Shown: positions 10,223 through 20,795 of the stretch, one piece after another
Numbering within the stretch: the first letter of the stretch is position 1
Layout of the letters: each line of letters begins with the position of its first letter
From: Cristatella mucedo
Taxonomy: Eukaryota > Bryozoa > Phylactolaemata > Cristatellidae
Length of the DNA stretch: 64,000 nucleotides
Assembly (NCBI GenBank): GCA_009760855.2
Contig: WPIO01000013.1
Span: 602,501-666,500 of the forward strand
Direction of reading: 5' to 3'
Translations under genes and position numbers: made by a program
The notes under the pieces: model-generated
What the model was told of the DNA's origin: nothing
Databases searched by the model: none
Seen by the model: the letters and a program-made list of their open reading frames with translations, nothing else

Positions 10223-10799
10223 CTTTAGATTGGATATCTGGTGAATGCATGCCAGATGTCTTAATATCTGGCGCACTGACCGTACTAAGACCTGTGCGTG
10301 ACCATCATAAGATAATAATTCAATTTCATAGCGAATACTACACTCTGACTATTCAGAAATTGGTGTAGCTCATCATAAAACCCGTGGGAAAACAGTTTAT
10401 GGTTTTGATTACAACAATATTACTGAAGGGAGCCTTAGTTTCACCGGAAGCATGTTTGGATGAGCTCAGCTAAGGCTCCATCCTCACTCCAATAGTGCCA
10501 GTCAAAGATAGACTGCTTATAGAAACGGCCACTGCGATAGCAGCGAGCCAACGTGCTGGTGCAATTAGGGACGACCTGCAGCAACAATCTAAAGGACCCC
10601 GGTCAAATGAGTTCTTCCGAGGCTGACCACACTCAAAATGCACAAGCACAAATGCCTCACCAAACCGATCCTTGATAGAGAAAATGTGTAAGTCAATGTC
10701 TGCATACGCTTACGGTACAAAATATCATGCATAACAAGAAATCCCATATCTGAGAGCACAGGTAGTTTTTACGAGTCCTAAGAGCCGAGTGTTGGCAAC
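10223..10799. other. No gene recognised
   Basis: Average-composition sequence with frequent stops in all frames. I see no match to the window's repeat families and no structured RNA. Confidence 0.5.
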
Positions 10800-10905
10800 G
10801 GCTGGCATACCTGAAACCACCGCTTAGGCTCTGAGTGGACTGTAGAAAATTCTTTTGCGTAACACCCACCTAGTCTTTGTGGAGTAGCAGACGGATATAC
10901 ATTCC
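10800..10905 (+). mobile_element. LINE-B 3' UTR fragment
   Basis: It retains the LINE-B terminal order: CCGCTTAGGCTCTGAGTGG, AAAATTCTTTTGCGTAACACCC and TTTGTGGAGTAGCAGACGG followed by ATATACATTCC. Only about the last 100 bases of the element are present, as is usual for strongly 5'-truncated LINE insertions. Confidence 0.75.
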
Positions 10906-11194
10906 ATTCAATTAAGTGATCAACAGCATCGAATTCTACTGAGAGATCGATCTGGAATTTGCAGAGAGACTCTTTTCAAGTAAGTTTTTCCGAGATGGTC
11001 GGTATGCATTCGCAACTGTTCCAAATCTTTAAAGTGATTAGTTATAGAACCTGAACAAAAAGTACTATCTAGGCTTGAAGCTTCGATTTTCATTACATTA
11101 GCTAAGCAGTATTATTAATCATTAATTATTATTTATTAAGTTATATTATAGTATAATATTATATTTTATCATTTTATTATAGCAGTATTTATTA

Positions 11195-11400
11195 TAGATA
11201 CTAGCTAAGCAGCTTGCAGTAGCAAATCTACGCATCTCAGAAGGATAGCAGTGGGTTTTAAGGTCCCGATGACTAGCAGCCATTTTTAGACTGGAAAATT
11301 TACCGAGATATGAGATCACTAGTGGCTTGCTTGAATGTGGACATTGAGAGGCTATAGCAAGGAACAGAGGGAGAGGAGACAAGTGATAGGCTCACGATGA
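11195..11400 (-). mobile_element. LINE-A fragment, linker/early RT
   Basis: On the - strand a short frame aligns with the segment C-T-S-M-S-A-F-K-Q-V-T-S-D-L of the 24 kb copy, between endonuclease and RT. The surrounding text (ACTAGTGATCTCATATCTCG on the - strand) also matches. Both ends are truncated, and an AT-rich run at 11,100-11,190 flanks it. Confidence 0.6.
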
Positions 11401-12160
11401 ATCTGCTAATTTGTTTAGGCAGCTTTGAATCTCCCTAACTATTACACGGCAACATCGTAAGGTGAATTCTGGATTAGGAGCACGGTTGCACAGCATTGCG
11501 GTTAAGACCCTTCCTGGTACCGGACACAAGTCCTCACCTATATGAACATGTTTTTAAAGTTTGGATGGTGGCCTACATTATGAAAAGTAAGTGAAACCAC
11601 CTAGTAGCAAATAATCAACCAAGCGGATATTCCGAGCTGTGAGTTTTGGTGTTTTCGTTTTCGCACTCGCTGAGAGAACTTGCAGCCATACCGTGAAACA
11701 GCAAAACCCACCAGCCTTATTCCTGTCGCGTTGGGTATCCCAAAAGCACCTGAATGCTTTCACTCTCTGAAAGAAAGTGAGATGAGCTCAGAATCTGAAA
11801 AGTTCGCACCGGGCCTCGAACATTCCTCATTTCAACATTAGCGGACGTGGCCGGCGACAATAACCAACGCACATGCAGTGGTTCTCCCAATATTCTTCGA
11901 AATGAAGACGAGGCCAGGCGAGACTGGGATGCACCGAAGAGAGCCGGCAGGACTCGGGGGGGGGGCGGGGTTCCCCGTAAGTGAAGGCGGGGCTGAGCGA
12001 CGGCGGTGCTGGTGAAAAAGAGAAACGACCCAGCGGTATGCAGAGCTGACCAGACTAATTTGCGGTTCGGGTACGGGATGAATAGAAAACCCAATTTCCC
12101 CACCAGCCTAGCCGTTCCGCATTGGGCAAGCGGTAGCCGAAGTAACATGGGGGCTTGGAG
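11401..12160. other. No gene recognised
   Basis: Composition rises from average to GC-rich toward 12 kb. A 143-codon - strand frame (11,717-12,148) is open but shows no recognisable motif, and it crosses a poly-G run near 11,957. I see no support for a gene. Confidence 0.4.
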
Positions 12161-14450
12161 TTCCAGTTAATCCCTCCGCAGTCCCGTTACCGCCTGGATA
12201 TGTCGCCCAAGACGGTCGCGCAGGAACTATTGGGCAATACGCTCTCGGGCCCTAACGTTCTCGGGGCTGCGCAGTAGCCCGAACTCGAGCGCAGGCTTCG
12301 GAGCCAGTCGGCCAATCGCAGCCGGCGACACATCCCAAAAGGCCCGAATCATCGCCGGACTAGACCGGTGCTTTGCAGACGGTGAGCGCCAGCGAGGCGT
12401 TGCACGTGTTCAACTCTTACAAAGGCACGATATTTAGCATCTGCATTTCGGGTCAGCCAAAATGCAGTCTGGATTATTGGACAGCGTCGAAGATCGGGCC
12501 CGTTTCTCCGCGAACGGTGAAATACGCCGCCCCGCGGCAGCGCGGCGAGCACTGAAGCATCGGAATGCTGCGGCAGTCGGTTTATGGCGGCCCGAGAGAT
12601 TATCAGCGGTTCCCTAAATTAAAATCTGCACGGGCTGAGTGCGTCATTCGTAATGCCTAGCGATTTGCATTCGCTTGGCTTCGAGCCAAGCACCCGTGCT
12701 TTTGGCTTCGAAACGGACCGCGCTGCCCCACGGGCTGCGCTGTGCAGACGTAGCTAGCTAGCTAGCCGTAGTGGCCGAACAGCCTGACCGTTCTACGCTC
12801 CACTAGCGACGCAGACTTGCGCTTAACGTTTATCAAGGTGCGGACATTCTTTATTGCTATCGTCCTCTCTGCTGCCTTTGGAATTTCACGACGAGGCTAT
12901 CGCTACTCGCATCCGCTACTCGCTAGCCGCGCTTTGTTGCGAGGCGCCAGCTTCGCGGGCAGCATTTGTCGCGCGTCGGCGAGGACGAGCGCCTCCGCTC
13001 TGTGGGCTTCCGGGGCGCACGTGACGGCAGTAGCCGCTACTGCTGAGCGTTTGGAGCCGTACATTAGTGGAACAGCCTGCTGCTGGCCGGCGAACAGTTC
13101 TAGAGGTTTGGACTCGCAATCATTTTGAGCACGCCCCTTGCTAGGCGCGTAGAAAAGCTGGGTGGGGGGGTGTAGAGGGAGGGGTGCGAGAGCTGGGTTG
13201 CCAGCAAAAGAACGCTATTGGTGGGCGTGGTTTGGCTCCACGTGCCAGCGGCCTAGTCCCAGGCGGGCCGAGCCGCCGGTTGCCGCCCAGCTGCTCATGT
13301 TATCTGTTCCATCTGTTTCGGGGCACTCATTCAGAGCCTCTCGGTTACGGCCGGCCATTCGTTGGCGCAAGCGCTCCTTGCAGCGTAGTAAAGCTCAACT
13401 GGGCTTTGGCCGAAGAGGGGTTCGCAAAAGTCCAGTTCCCTAGCGGATTGAGCCGACGTCAGGATCTGCCCGGCCGGCCGATACAGGTACGCGAATGTAA
13501 TTGGCGCGATTCGTCGACTTTTCTGCCCGAAGGCGTGAGGCCTAAATGCTTAGTGCCTCTGGCCGATGGCTTTGAGTTAAGCGGTCGACCGGTCAACTGG
13601 TGATTGCCGTCTGTAGAACGTCTGTCGGCTGGCTGGTGGGCCTAGCTACTACTGCATCCGGCAGCCCGCTGGCTTCGGAACGCCGTCTGATCCGGTGGCT
13701 AGCGGCTCTGCTAGCGTTCTGTTCTCTTGTAGCAATTCCATATACATGACCAGTCTGCTAGTCTGAAAGGATGACAACCATTACTTTACATGCAGGGCTG
13801 TTAGCTGCAAGCAAGCTTGTGGGTGAATTCGGTGGCTGCAGTTCTGTCGGGTGTGGATCTGGGAAATCGCCGTGGAGACCATCTATGCCTGCACGCACCG
13901 GGCTGTTGCCACAGGGCTCGACTCTGGTCCGCTAGCTCGACGTAGCGTCTATTCTGCAGCCTGACAGAATGCTGCTATCGGATGGCGATCGGTCTAGCGG
14001 AGATTCTCCCTCCAGCGTTGTTCATTGTTCGCAAAAAAGAGCGGCATTGTAATCCTATTGTGATGGTGCCCTACCCTCGCTGCCGCGCTTGTCCCAGCCC
14101 GAAGCCACCTGTACTGCATGGACGACTAGTTCGCCCGTGCTTAACGTCTGCCTTTGGTGCCGCTGGCTACCGAACTGACTTGACAGGACTTCCTCGGATG
14201 GGCCGGCCGTCACGGCGGGCGAGATCGCTGCCTGTTGCTGTCGTGAGCCCGACTTCTTGGTGGTGGGGATGGGAGCTCTGGGTTTCTGCTCGCTGTGAGC
14301 TTCGACTTCGATACGCTGACTGTTATCGGGATCGTACCTGTGAGAGGGTAGGCAGGCTGACTGCTAGCTTATCAGTCGTTCTGGTCGTGTCTCGGAAAAA
14401 TTCTTGCTCTTTCTTCGGACAGCATCAACTGGCTGCTTCCTTAAACTAGG
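12161..14450. other. Second GC/CpG-rich block, no recognised gene
   Basis: A CpG-rich stretch like that at 2-6 kb, with many overlapping open frames on both strands. The most protein-like segments are 12,180-12,270 (an acceptor-like CTCCGCAG followed by an open frame S-R-Y-R-L-D-M-S-P-K-T-V-A-Q-E-L) and 12,373-12,555. A tandem TAGC run (GTAGCTAGCTAGCTAGCC) lies near 12,750. This could be a promoter/first-exon region. I cannot assign a transcript. Confidence 0.45.
12373..12555 (+). CDS. Candidate terminal exon-like frame, unrecognised
   Basis: A 60-codon frame ends in TGA at 12,553-12,555 and is preceded by a TTTGCAG acceptor-like site near 12,372-12,379. Its translation has a balanced composition, including a Cys/Tyr/Lys-containing middle (S-Y-K-G-T-I-F-S-I-C-I-S-G). 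The reverse strand is open over the same span, so the direction is unproven. I recognise no family. Confidence 0.15.
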   Translation: MQTVSASEALHVFNSYKGTIFSICISGQPKCSLDYWTASKIGPVSPRTVKYAAPRQRGEH

Positions 14451-15305
14451 CTACATGCAGCCATCAATCCAAGTAACCCTAAGCACGGCTAACACCGGCA
14501 TTTGAGTGGGTAGTTGTGCTGCAGAACCTGGCCAACCAGTTACTACTTGTAATCAGAACGGCATTCAGATGACGTAGTTTTAGACATGCTGGTGTTTTCT
14601 AAATCTGGGGATCATGAACACATTAGGTTTGGCACATTAGGTGCAGATCACTTTTGATAGCTCGAGTTGGTCTGGCCAAGGGAGTGGCAAACTATGTATG
14701 TGGCTTCTACAGATCGTTGCGTAAATAGCCTCCAGCTTTGACTGCGACAAAGAGAGTTACATAGAGACCCACAAGAAGAAAAGGCAGATTGTAGCCAGGG
14801 TGCTCTTTCGTGCAATTGCATATAATAGAACCATCTCACGAGCACTTGGCAAACATTGCTAAACATGGCTTGAGGCAGGCAACATTGAGAGCTGATTGCT
14901 GCATTCTCAATACTTGCATGAGCAGGAACACAATCTGGTTGCATTACTAGCTGCCCTGTTCGCCGAAGAAACCTATCGTGCTAGTAGAAAGAAAGCCCGA
15001 CTGTCGCCCTTGTAAAACCGGCATCCAAGTATGTGTGCAAATATTTTACAGGCTTTTTCAGCCTTCCAGTCCCAATCTCTCTGCCATGGTCAAGCCTGAC
15101 TGGTGTTTAGAAAGACCCCTCTAACCACACACACAGGTGTCGGCTGTGCCCAACTGAGATATGTGGAGGGGTTGCACTGGGTGGGGGGTGGGGGTTGCAC
15201 CGAAAAGTGAGTAAACCAGCAGCCATTTCTTTTTGGTTAATTTATTCTACTTATTCCCAAAGACTATACATGTATTTGCTAGACGATTCTCAATGCCCAT
15301 GAAAC
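14451..15305. other. No gene recognised
   Basis: Average composition. A 98-codon - strand frame (14,648-14,944) is open but has no recognisable motif, and its codon pattern does not stand out. Confidence 0.4.
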
Positions 15306-15468
15306 TATCAGTAAGACCCCCTAACCATGTTTTTCGTGTTGTTTATCAAGCATGATATTACTCACCATTCAATCGTGCTTCCCTTTGCAGCAAATGTAAA
15401 GCGCCTAGAAAGAGACTGAGTTCTCTGAGGGCGCTTTATCAAGTGCATTATTATTATTATTATTATTA
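15306..15468 (+). mobile_element. LINE-A 3' UTR and tail
   Basis: It matches the end of the 24-26.9 kb copy nearly base for base: TTATCAAGCATGATATTACT, CACCATTCAATCGTG, CTTTGCAGCAAATGTAAAGC, then the hairpin (AAAGCGCC ... GGCGCTTT) and TCAAGTGCATTATT with several ATT units. The coding region is absent, so this is a severely 5'-truncated insertion. The good preservation suggests a relatively recent one. Confidence 0.9.
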
Positions 15469-15689
15469 AGACAAGAGTTTCATCCATGTGGCCCGGAAGT
15501 AAGTTTTATGATGATGTGCGCAACTGTTGAGCAATCAGAGAGCTAGCCTCGAGTGGATGCTGTGTTAAGCTGTGTAGCTTTAGTAAGGCAGTACTCTCCT
15601 CTTTGCTTGGCTTTGACATGGAAAAGCTGTGTTTGCTGCTCGAGGACCACAGCAAGGATCTAAAGAAGTTCTACTGTCGTCGATTCAGT

Positions 15690-15860
15690 ACTGGCAGCCA
15701 CCGTGTCTTAGCCCAGGGGTTGAGTGCTTGCACTTCACTACTCTGGGCATGGGTTCAAACCCTGACAATCGCTTATTGCAGATTGCAAGCAGAGGTGATA
15801 TGCAACAAGTCTACCCAGGGCTGCTATATAAATGTGAAGGTTCAACCTGTTGACCTTTGC
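15690..15860 (+). mobile_element. Diverged SINE-A copy
   Basis: The + strand has a tRNA-like head (CCGTGTCTTAGCCCAGGGG), a B-box-like GGGTTCAAACCCTG, TCGCTTATTGCAGATTGCAA, and a 3' end CTATATAAATGTGAAGGTTC. The order matches the copy at 20.6 kb. It is one of the most diverged members. Confidence 0.6.
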
Positions 15861-16265
15861 TTTAATTTTCCTGTTGTTGGCTAAAGCCGACCATATCAAA
15901 GCTGCTGCTCACAAGGAGAGAGGCTAGAAGCAGGTCTCGCGGGATGGTGAATCCAGCTAATGCTTTGCACGCCCAGCATATGATGCACGATGTGTATGCC
16001 GAAAATGTGAAGTGGTAGTGTAAAGAAGAGTATGGTTGGCAGTTGAAGTGCAGTAGTATTCCAAATGCATGGGATCGACTGCCTGACTGCACCTGTTTGC
16101 ACCCTCGCTATGAAAGCTTGCAGTACTGACCCATCTCCTTACCTATTTTCACTTGGAAGCTTAGGGTCCATCAGCATGCATCTCACGATTACAAATCTCG
16201 TGCTCAGCGGAAACTCAATTCTTAGTGCTTCGTGCCTGCTCCCAGTCAATCCAACAATTCGATGT
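15861..16265. other. No gene recognised
   Basis: Average composition with short frames only. It contains nothing matching the repeat families until the (AC)n tract. Confidence 0.5.
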
Positions 16266-16350
16266 GCACACACGCACGCGCACACACACGCCCGTACACG
16301 CACACACTCACACACGCACACACGCACACACGCACACACGCACACACACA
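16266..16350 (+). repeat. (AC)n with ACGC interruptions
   Basis: An imperfect CA-dinucleotide tract with regular CACGCACA interruptions, followed by a short TATATA run. It is the main AC-oriented (rather than GT-oriented) tract on the + strand; the other is at 57.6 kb. Confidence 0.95.
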
Positions 16351-16407
16351 TATATAGTTATATGCATATATAGCTTTATGTATAATAATATATATGAATG
16401 CATATAT

Positions 16408-16589
16408 ACTTTACTAATTAAAGCAAGAAAGTCTGTCATGCCGCTAGATGGCCCACCTAGATGGCCCACTTGCGTCACTTGGCAAGATGGCGCACTTCTG
16501 TCGAGCGGCAAGAAGGTGCAGTGTTGTCGTCCATAACCGAACTACTATGGCTCAGCGAAGAGAGTTCACAGGCAGTGAGCTGCTCGTGT
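16408..16589 (-). mobile_element. Repeat C copy 2
   Basis: On the - strand it begins CACGAGCAGCTCACTG, continues CTGAGCCATAGTAGTTC, GACAGAAGTGCGCCATCTTG and GACAGACTTTCTTGCTTT, and ends TAATTAGTAAAGTATATA. It shares these landmarks in the same order with copies at 6.6 and 29.7 kb. It carries an extra GGGCCATCTAG-type duplication in the middle. Confidence 0.8.
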
Positions 16590-17567
16590 TAAATAGTTCA
16601 CTTGATGCACAAGATGATCACAAGATGATGTAGCTAATTGGAGAGATGGTAATACCAAGTTGGATCCTGTAAATGTAACTTTAATCATGAGGGTTGAGTC
16701 ACAGGAGTAGTTGGTATAATACTCAGCTACAAAACTGCCTCTTACTCATCGCCTTTGGTTGACTCTCCATTAGTGCATCTATTGATATGCTTGTTAACAC
16801 AAAACCTGAAAAGAATTAGTCAGCAACAACCATCTTGCCGTTGAGTGCCATTCTTTGTGTTCACTGTTCTTGCATAGAGCCAGAGTTCATGAACTCGCTG
16901 ATTAAGAGGGGTTGTATGGGGATAGCCGAATAATGCAGTCGATCGTGGTTGATGCATGAGTTCTCTGCATTATAAATTCGCATCTTCGGTATTTTTCGTT
17001 TTAAATGCACACATTTCACGGCCATGGTTTACTTGCATAAATGTTGTAATAACTGTGCTAGTAATTTTTTGTAATGCTAGTTGGAGTACCGGGCTGGTTG
17101 TGGTGGCAAGAGATGGGGTATCTATCTTCAGCTACTGGTCGATCGTGCTGCACGTAGCCTATCAGCATCGGGGCTCGCTCGAGCTTTGATATTGTGTACT
17201 TCAAGACCCCACACTCCCCCTATGCGCCATCCCACCGACCAGGTTCTAGTACCCACCATTTGCTTGATAGGCAGCTTGTTGCTGTCAAACCTGGTACCTT
17301 AAGGCCTCCTAACCCACAAGTGCCGCCTTTCTCAGGTCTCGGCTTTTGGTGCCATGAATGCAGATTTTGTTAGTGCTGTCAGTTGGCAAAGGTATGTTCC
17401 TAATGGCTCCGCTAGCACCACATAGTCTAGTTTGATCTGCTTCATCAATGCTAGTCAGTGGCTCAGGAGCAGAAGATGCCATTTTGCTTTCCACTCCACG
17501 GAACTGGGCTAATCCACATCCTAATCCACATCAATTTCTGTGGGCAGATTTTGTTGGAGCTGGCACT
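16590..17567. other. No gene recognised
   Basis: Average composition, with several short overlapping frames and no recognisable protein or repeat. Confidence 0.45.
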
Positions 17568-17650
17568 GGCAATAGTAATAATAACAGTGAGACATTTGTA
17601 TAATGTCCTGAGAGAACAAAACCTCTTTCGAGGCACTTTACGCAGGCTGG
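17568..17650 (-). mobile_element. LINE-A tail remnant
   Basis: On the - strand the text reads GTAAAGTGCCTCGAAAGAGG, then TTTTGTTCTCTCAGGAC and ATTATTACTATT, i.e. the LINE-A terminal hairpin and ATT-type tail with substitutions in both arms. Only the last 80 or so bases are present. Confidence 0.7.
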
Positions 17651-18223
17651 AAAAGTCTGCAGCATCTGCCTACGAGTCTACGAGTCACGAGGTGCCCACT
17701 GCTAATCCAGCAAAAAAACTCCGAACTCTATCCAGCGAGACTCGCATTCATGCTAGAGTATCGCAGTTGTTAAACAAGTAGTTCTTTTATATGATGACTC
17801 GGAGCTGCTTGCTGGGATCTGGAGTTTGTGCTCCTGACAAATGTAGATGATGACCTGAGGCTGTCCTGCTATCCTTGCAATGCTTGCATTATTGCTGCCT
17901 AGATCGTACATGCTTGCCCTGCCATGAAGCCACTCTTCTGGTAAAGTGAAGATGCTTCATGGCTGACACCTTTACACACCTGCAAATGAGAGCCACCCGT
18001 CTATAGACAAGCTGCTTTGGCCTGTCCCATATGCAGCACTTACTTTTTGAATGACTATGGGCATCCTGTCTTTTGGGCCTCTTAAGGTTTGGCCTGACCA
18101 TGACGGAGTATGTACTTCTGTTAACGAAGTCGGCCCATATGCGACCCTGTCCTTTTAATTCGACGGGCTCCGATGCACTGTTTTTGAAATCTTCACGGTT
18201 AGGCCTGCTTTACCCATCAACAT
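17651..18223. other. No gene recognised
   Basis: Average composition with short frames only. I see no repeat-family match. Confidence 0.45.
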
Positions 18224-18245
18224 TATATATATATATATATATAAC

Positions 18246-18299
<54 letters not shown>

Positions 18300-18305
18300 T
18301 ACAGA
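18224..18305 (+). repeat. (AT)n tract
   Basis: Two AT-dinucleotide runs separated by ATAACATA, ending in ACACATATATACAG. The palindromic content means it can form cruciforms, and its assembled length may be unreliable. Confidence 0.95.
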
Positions 18306-20634
18306 CACACACGAATATTCATGAATGTTCGTAGCCTCTGCTGGTGTGATTAGTTTTCTTCGAATTCCACTGACGCAAATTCTTTTGGACACCAATAACT
18401 ACCCTTTGGTCTGCAGCCCTTACGTTTAAGCTCCTATAAAAAGGTAAATTAAAAATTTTTAAATTCGGCACCTCAGCTTGCACTTCTATTCTATTGCAAG
18501 CAGTTTATGGGATTCATTTTTATCCCTTTTTGTTTCTGTTATTTGCAGCTATAGTGGAAATGCATCCAGCTGCAGTCTTGTAGCTACTTTTTTTCTGTGG
18601 TTGCATACTTGCATCTGTTGGGTATTTGGTAAGCCTGTGTGGTCGGGCTTGGTGAGTACCGAATACCATATCTGCAGGCTGTAGTAGTGGCATCGGCCAT
18701 TTCTCTAGTCCATCAGCACTGCAAACAGGAAACAAATGGAAAGCCATTTATGCAATGAAAAGGGATTGATGAGCACGATGGACGAACGTTGTGTCAAAAA
18801 AGACTTATTTGTTTAGGTGAGATACCCAGATGATTGACTCATTCAGTCAATGCAGAAGAAGCAATATCGAAATCTTTTGATAGGCTAGAAGTCTTTGATT
18901 CTGTACGACAGTGGACAGGTACCCGGAAGTTAGCATCACTACATATCTGCCGAGCTAAAGTGCTCAGCTGAGCTTATCCATACGTGGACAAGATAGGCTC
19001 TAACAGTTGTATTCACATTTTAATGTTTGTTGTTACACATGCCTTCATTCCTCTGCTAACATACCTAGTGAGAGGTAGACAGTTCACTGTGCGCTAATGT
19101 TGCTGATTTGGGCATGTGATTCTGTGTGCCAATTTTGCGTAGGTCATTATGGGCAATTAGTTCTGCATCAATTTTCTGCAAGTCACCAAATTGTTTCGAG
19201 ACACAAGTGGTGCAGCAGCTAATATTTGCTAACCTGTAAGAAGCATGCGATTTTCTGGAATGCTGTGGCAGTCGAAACTGTCCTTGGAAAGGTTATTCAA
19301 GTTGCCAGTATTGTTGTTGCGCTGCATTTTTCTCTTCTTTTTCAATGCAAGGCCAGGCGTGGTCCAGCCAACGCAGAAGCTACACAAGAGGCAAATATTC
19401 TTTCCTGGTTTCTTCTACTTCCTACTTATCCCCATAGCCCTAAGGGGAGGGTAGTGTGGTTAACTCGATTGCCTTTAGTTGGGGAAGACTGCTCTAGCTC
19501 TGAAGACCTTCCTGATGCAGTCATGCTTGGTCGACACATTTCAACTCCTCGTACCTCCTGGTGCTGCTTCCCTACTGTCCTGGTAAGCTCGCTCATTTCT
19601 TAATAAACTCTGTCCATACGTATGAACCAACTGGCCAGAGAGACCATCTTTGGTACCTTTGGCCAGTTCCACAGGTAATGCATGTGTACAGCATTCAGCA
19701 AATTAGAGAGCTGGTTCAGCCGAAATCAGGCATCATGCCATTGTCAGACTTTGTGTGATTATGCTTGGGCAGGAAGTGGGCTGGCTTACCATCTTAGGAG
19801 AGAGATCTTAGCGTTGGTCACCACTATTTTGAGGCCATTCTATAGGAGCTCCGTGGATAGCCGAAGCAACGAGCCCAGTGGACAGCAAGGCTTGTACTCT
19901 GATTCACGTGTCTCAAGCTAGATTAGTGCATCTACTGCTGCTGCTGCCGACCAGGGTAGCCGAAGGCCTGCTGGACATTGGCTGACCCAAGAGAGGAGGA
20001 GACACCGGAATCCCGAATCCTAGCCCAGCCATCATTCTTCTCGAATAAACTATGCAGTTGCTGTATAGCTGGCATCACATTTCGACTAGCAGTCGGCAGA
20101 ATGTTGGCTCTGCTATCTATTCTTTCGTGCTCTGTGTTGCCACAGACACAGTCCGGGCATCAGTGGGTCCAGCTGCTCCAGGTGCAAGCTGCCAAGTGCC
20201 ATCAAGGGCAAATGCTTGGCATTTAGTCATCTGGATTTAATTGGCTTTGAGACAATGCTCATGCAATTGCAAACCGTTTGTCCAGCCGTTGGCTCATGAG
20301 ATTGTTCCACCAGTCGGATTCCTCACGTGATCGTCGATGCAACTTGTCAGCTTTTCATCGTTTGGGATGCTCTGCTGCCAATATCTCACTGTCAGGTCAG
20401 CTGATCGATTCCTTTGTGGCTGTATGCTAAGAGAAAATGCACGATCGCTTGTCTGTCTGCATTTGCCCAGTTTTTCAGTGTCCAGTTGCATTCAAGATAA
20501 GATTGGTTTGTGCATGAGACTGACAGTTTAGTCATTGTTGAGTTTTTAAGCCGTTGTATGTGACCTCAGAACTGGTCTGGCATAGACAGATTGGATAGAC
20601 CCAAGTGGGCTTACACTTGCACTGACTCTTGCAC
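18306..20634. other. No gene recognised
   Basis: About 2.3 kb of average composition with short open frames on both strands, the longest about 125 codons at 19,226-19,603. No domain, splice chain or repeat-family match was found. Confidence 0.45.
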
Positions 20635-20795
20635 CAATACTTGTTTCACCGATTTGTCTTAGCCCAGGTCGAGTGTTCGAGTCCTCCAGTGGGCGATCCT
20701 TTATTGCCCGCTGCAGGCAGTGGTGATGGCCTTTAAAGCTCTTCAGTTGCAATATAAATGAGGGTGTTGAATCAGCCGACCTTTTTTTTTTTACA
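20635..20795 (+). mobile_element. SINE-A copy
   Basis: The + strand shows TTTGTCTTAGCCCAGG, then the B-box region GTGTTCGAGTCCTCCAGTGG, GCGATCCTTTATTGCCCGC, GGTGATGGCCTTTAAAGC and the 3' end GGGTGTTGAATCAGCCG followed by a poly-T run. Order and content match SINE-A copies on 54-60 kb. Confidence 0.8.

Noticed and set aside
16139-16536. His/Thr and Cys/Val frames around the AC tract
   Set aside because: Simple-repeat translation.
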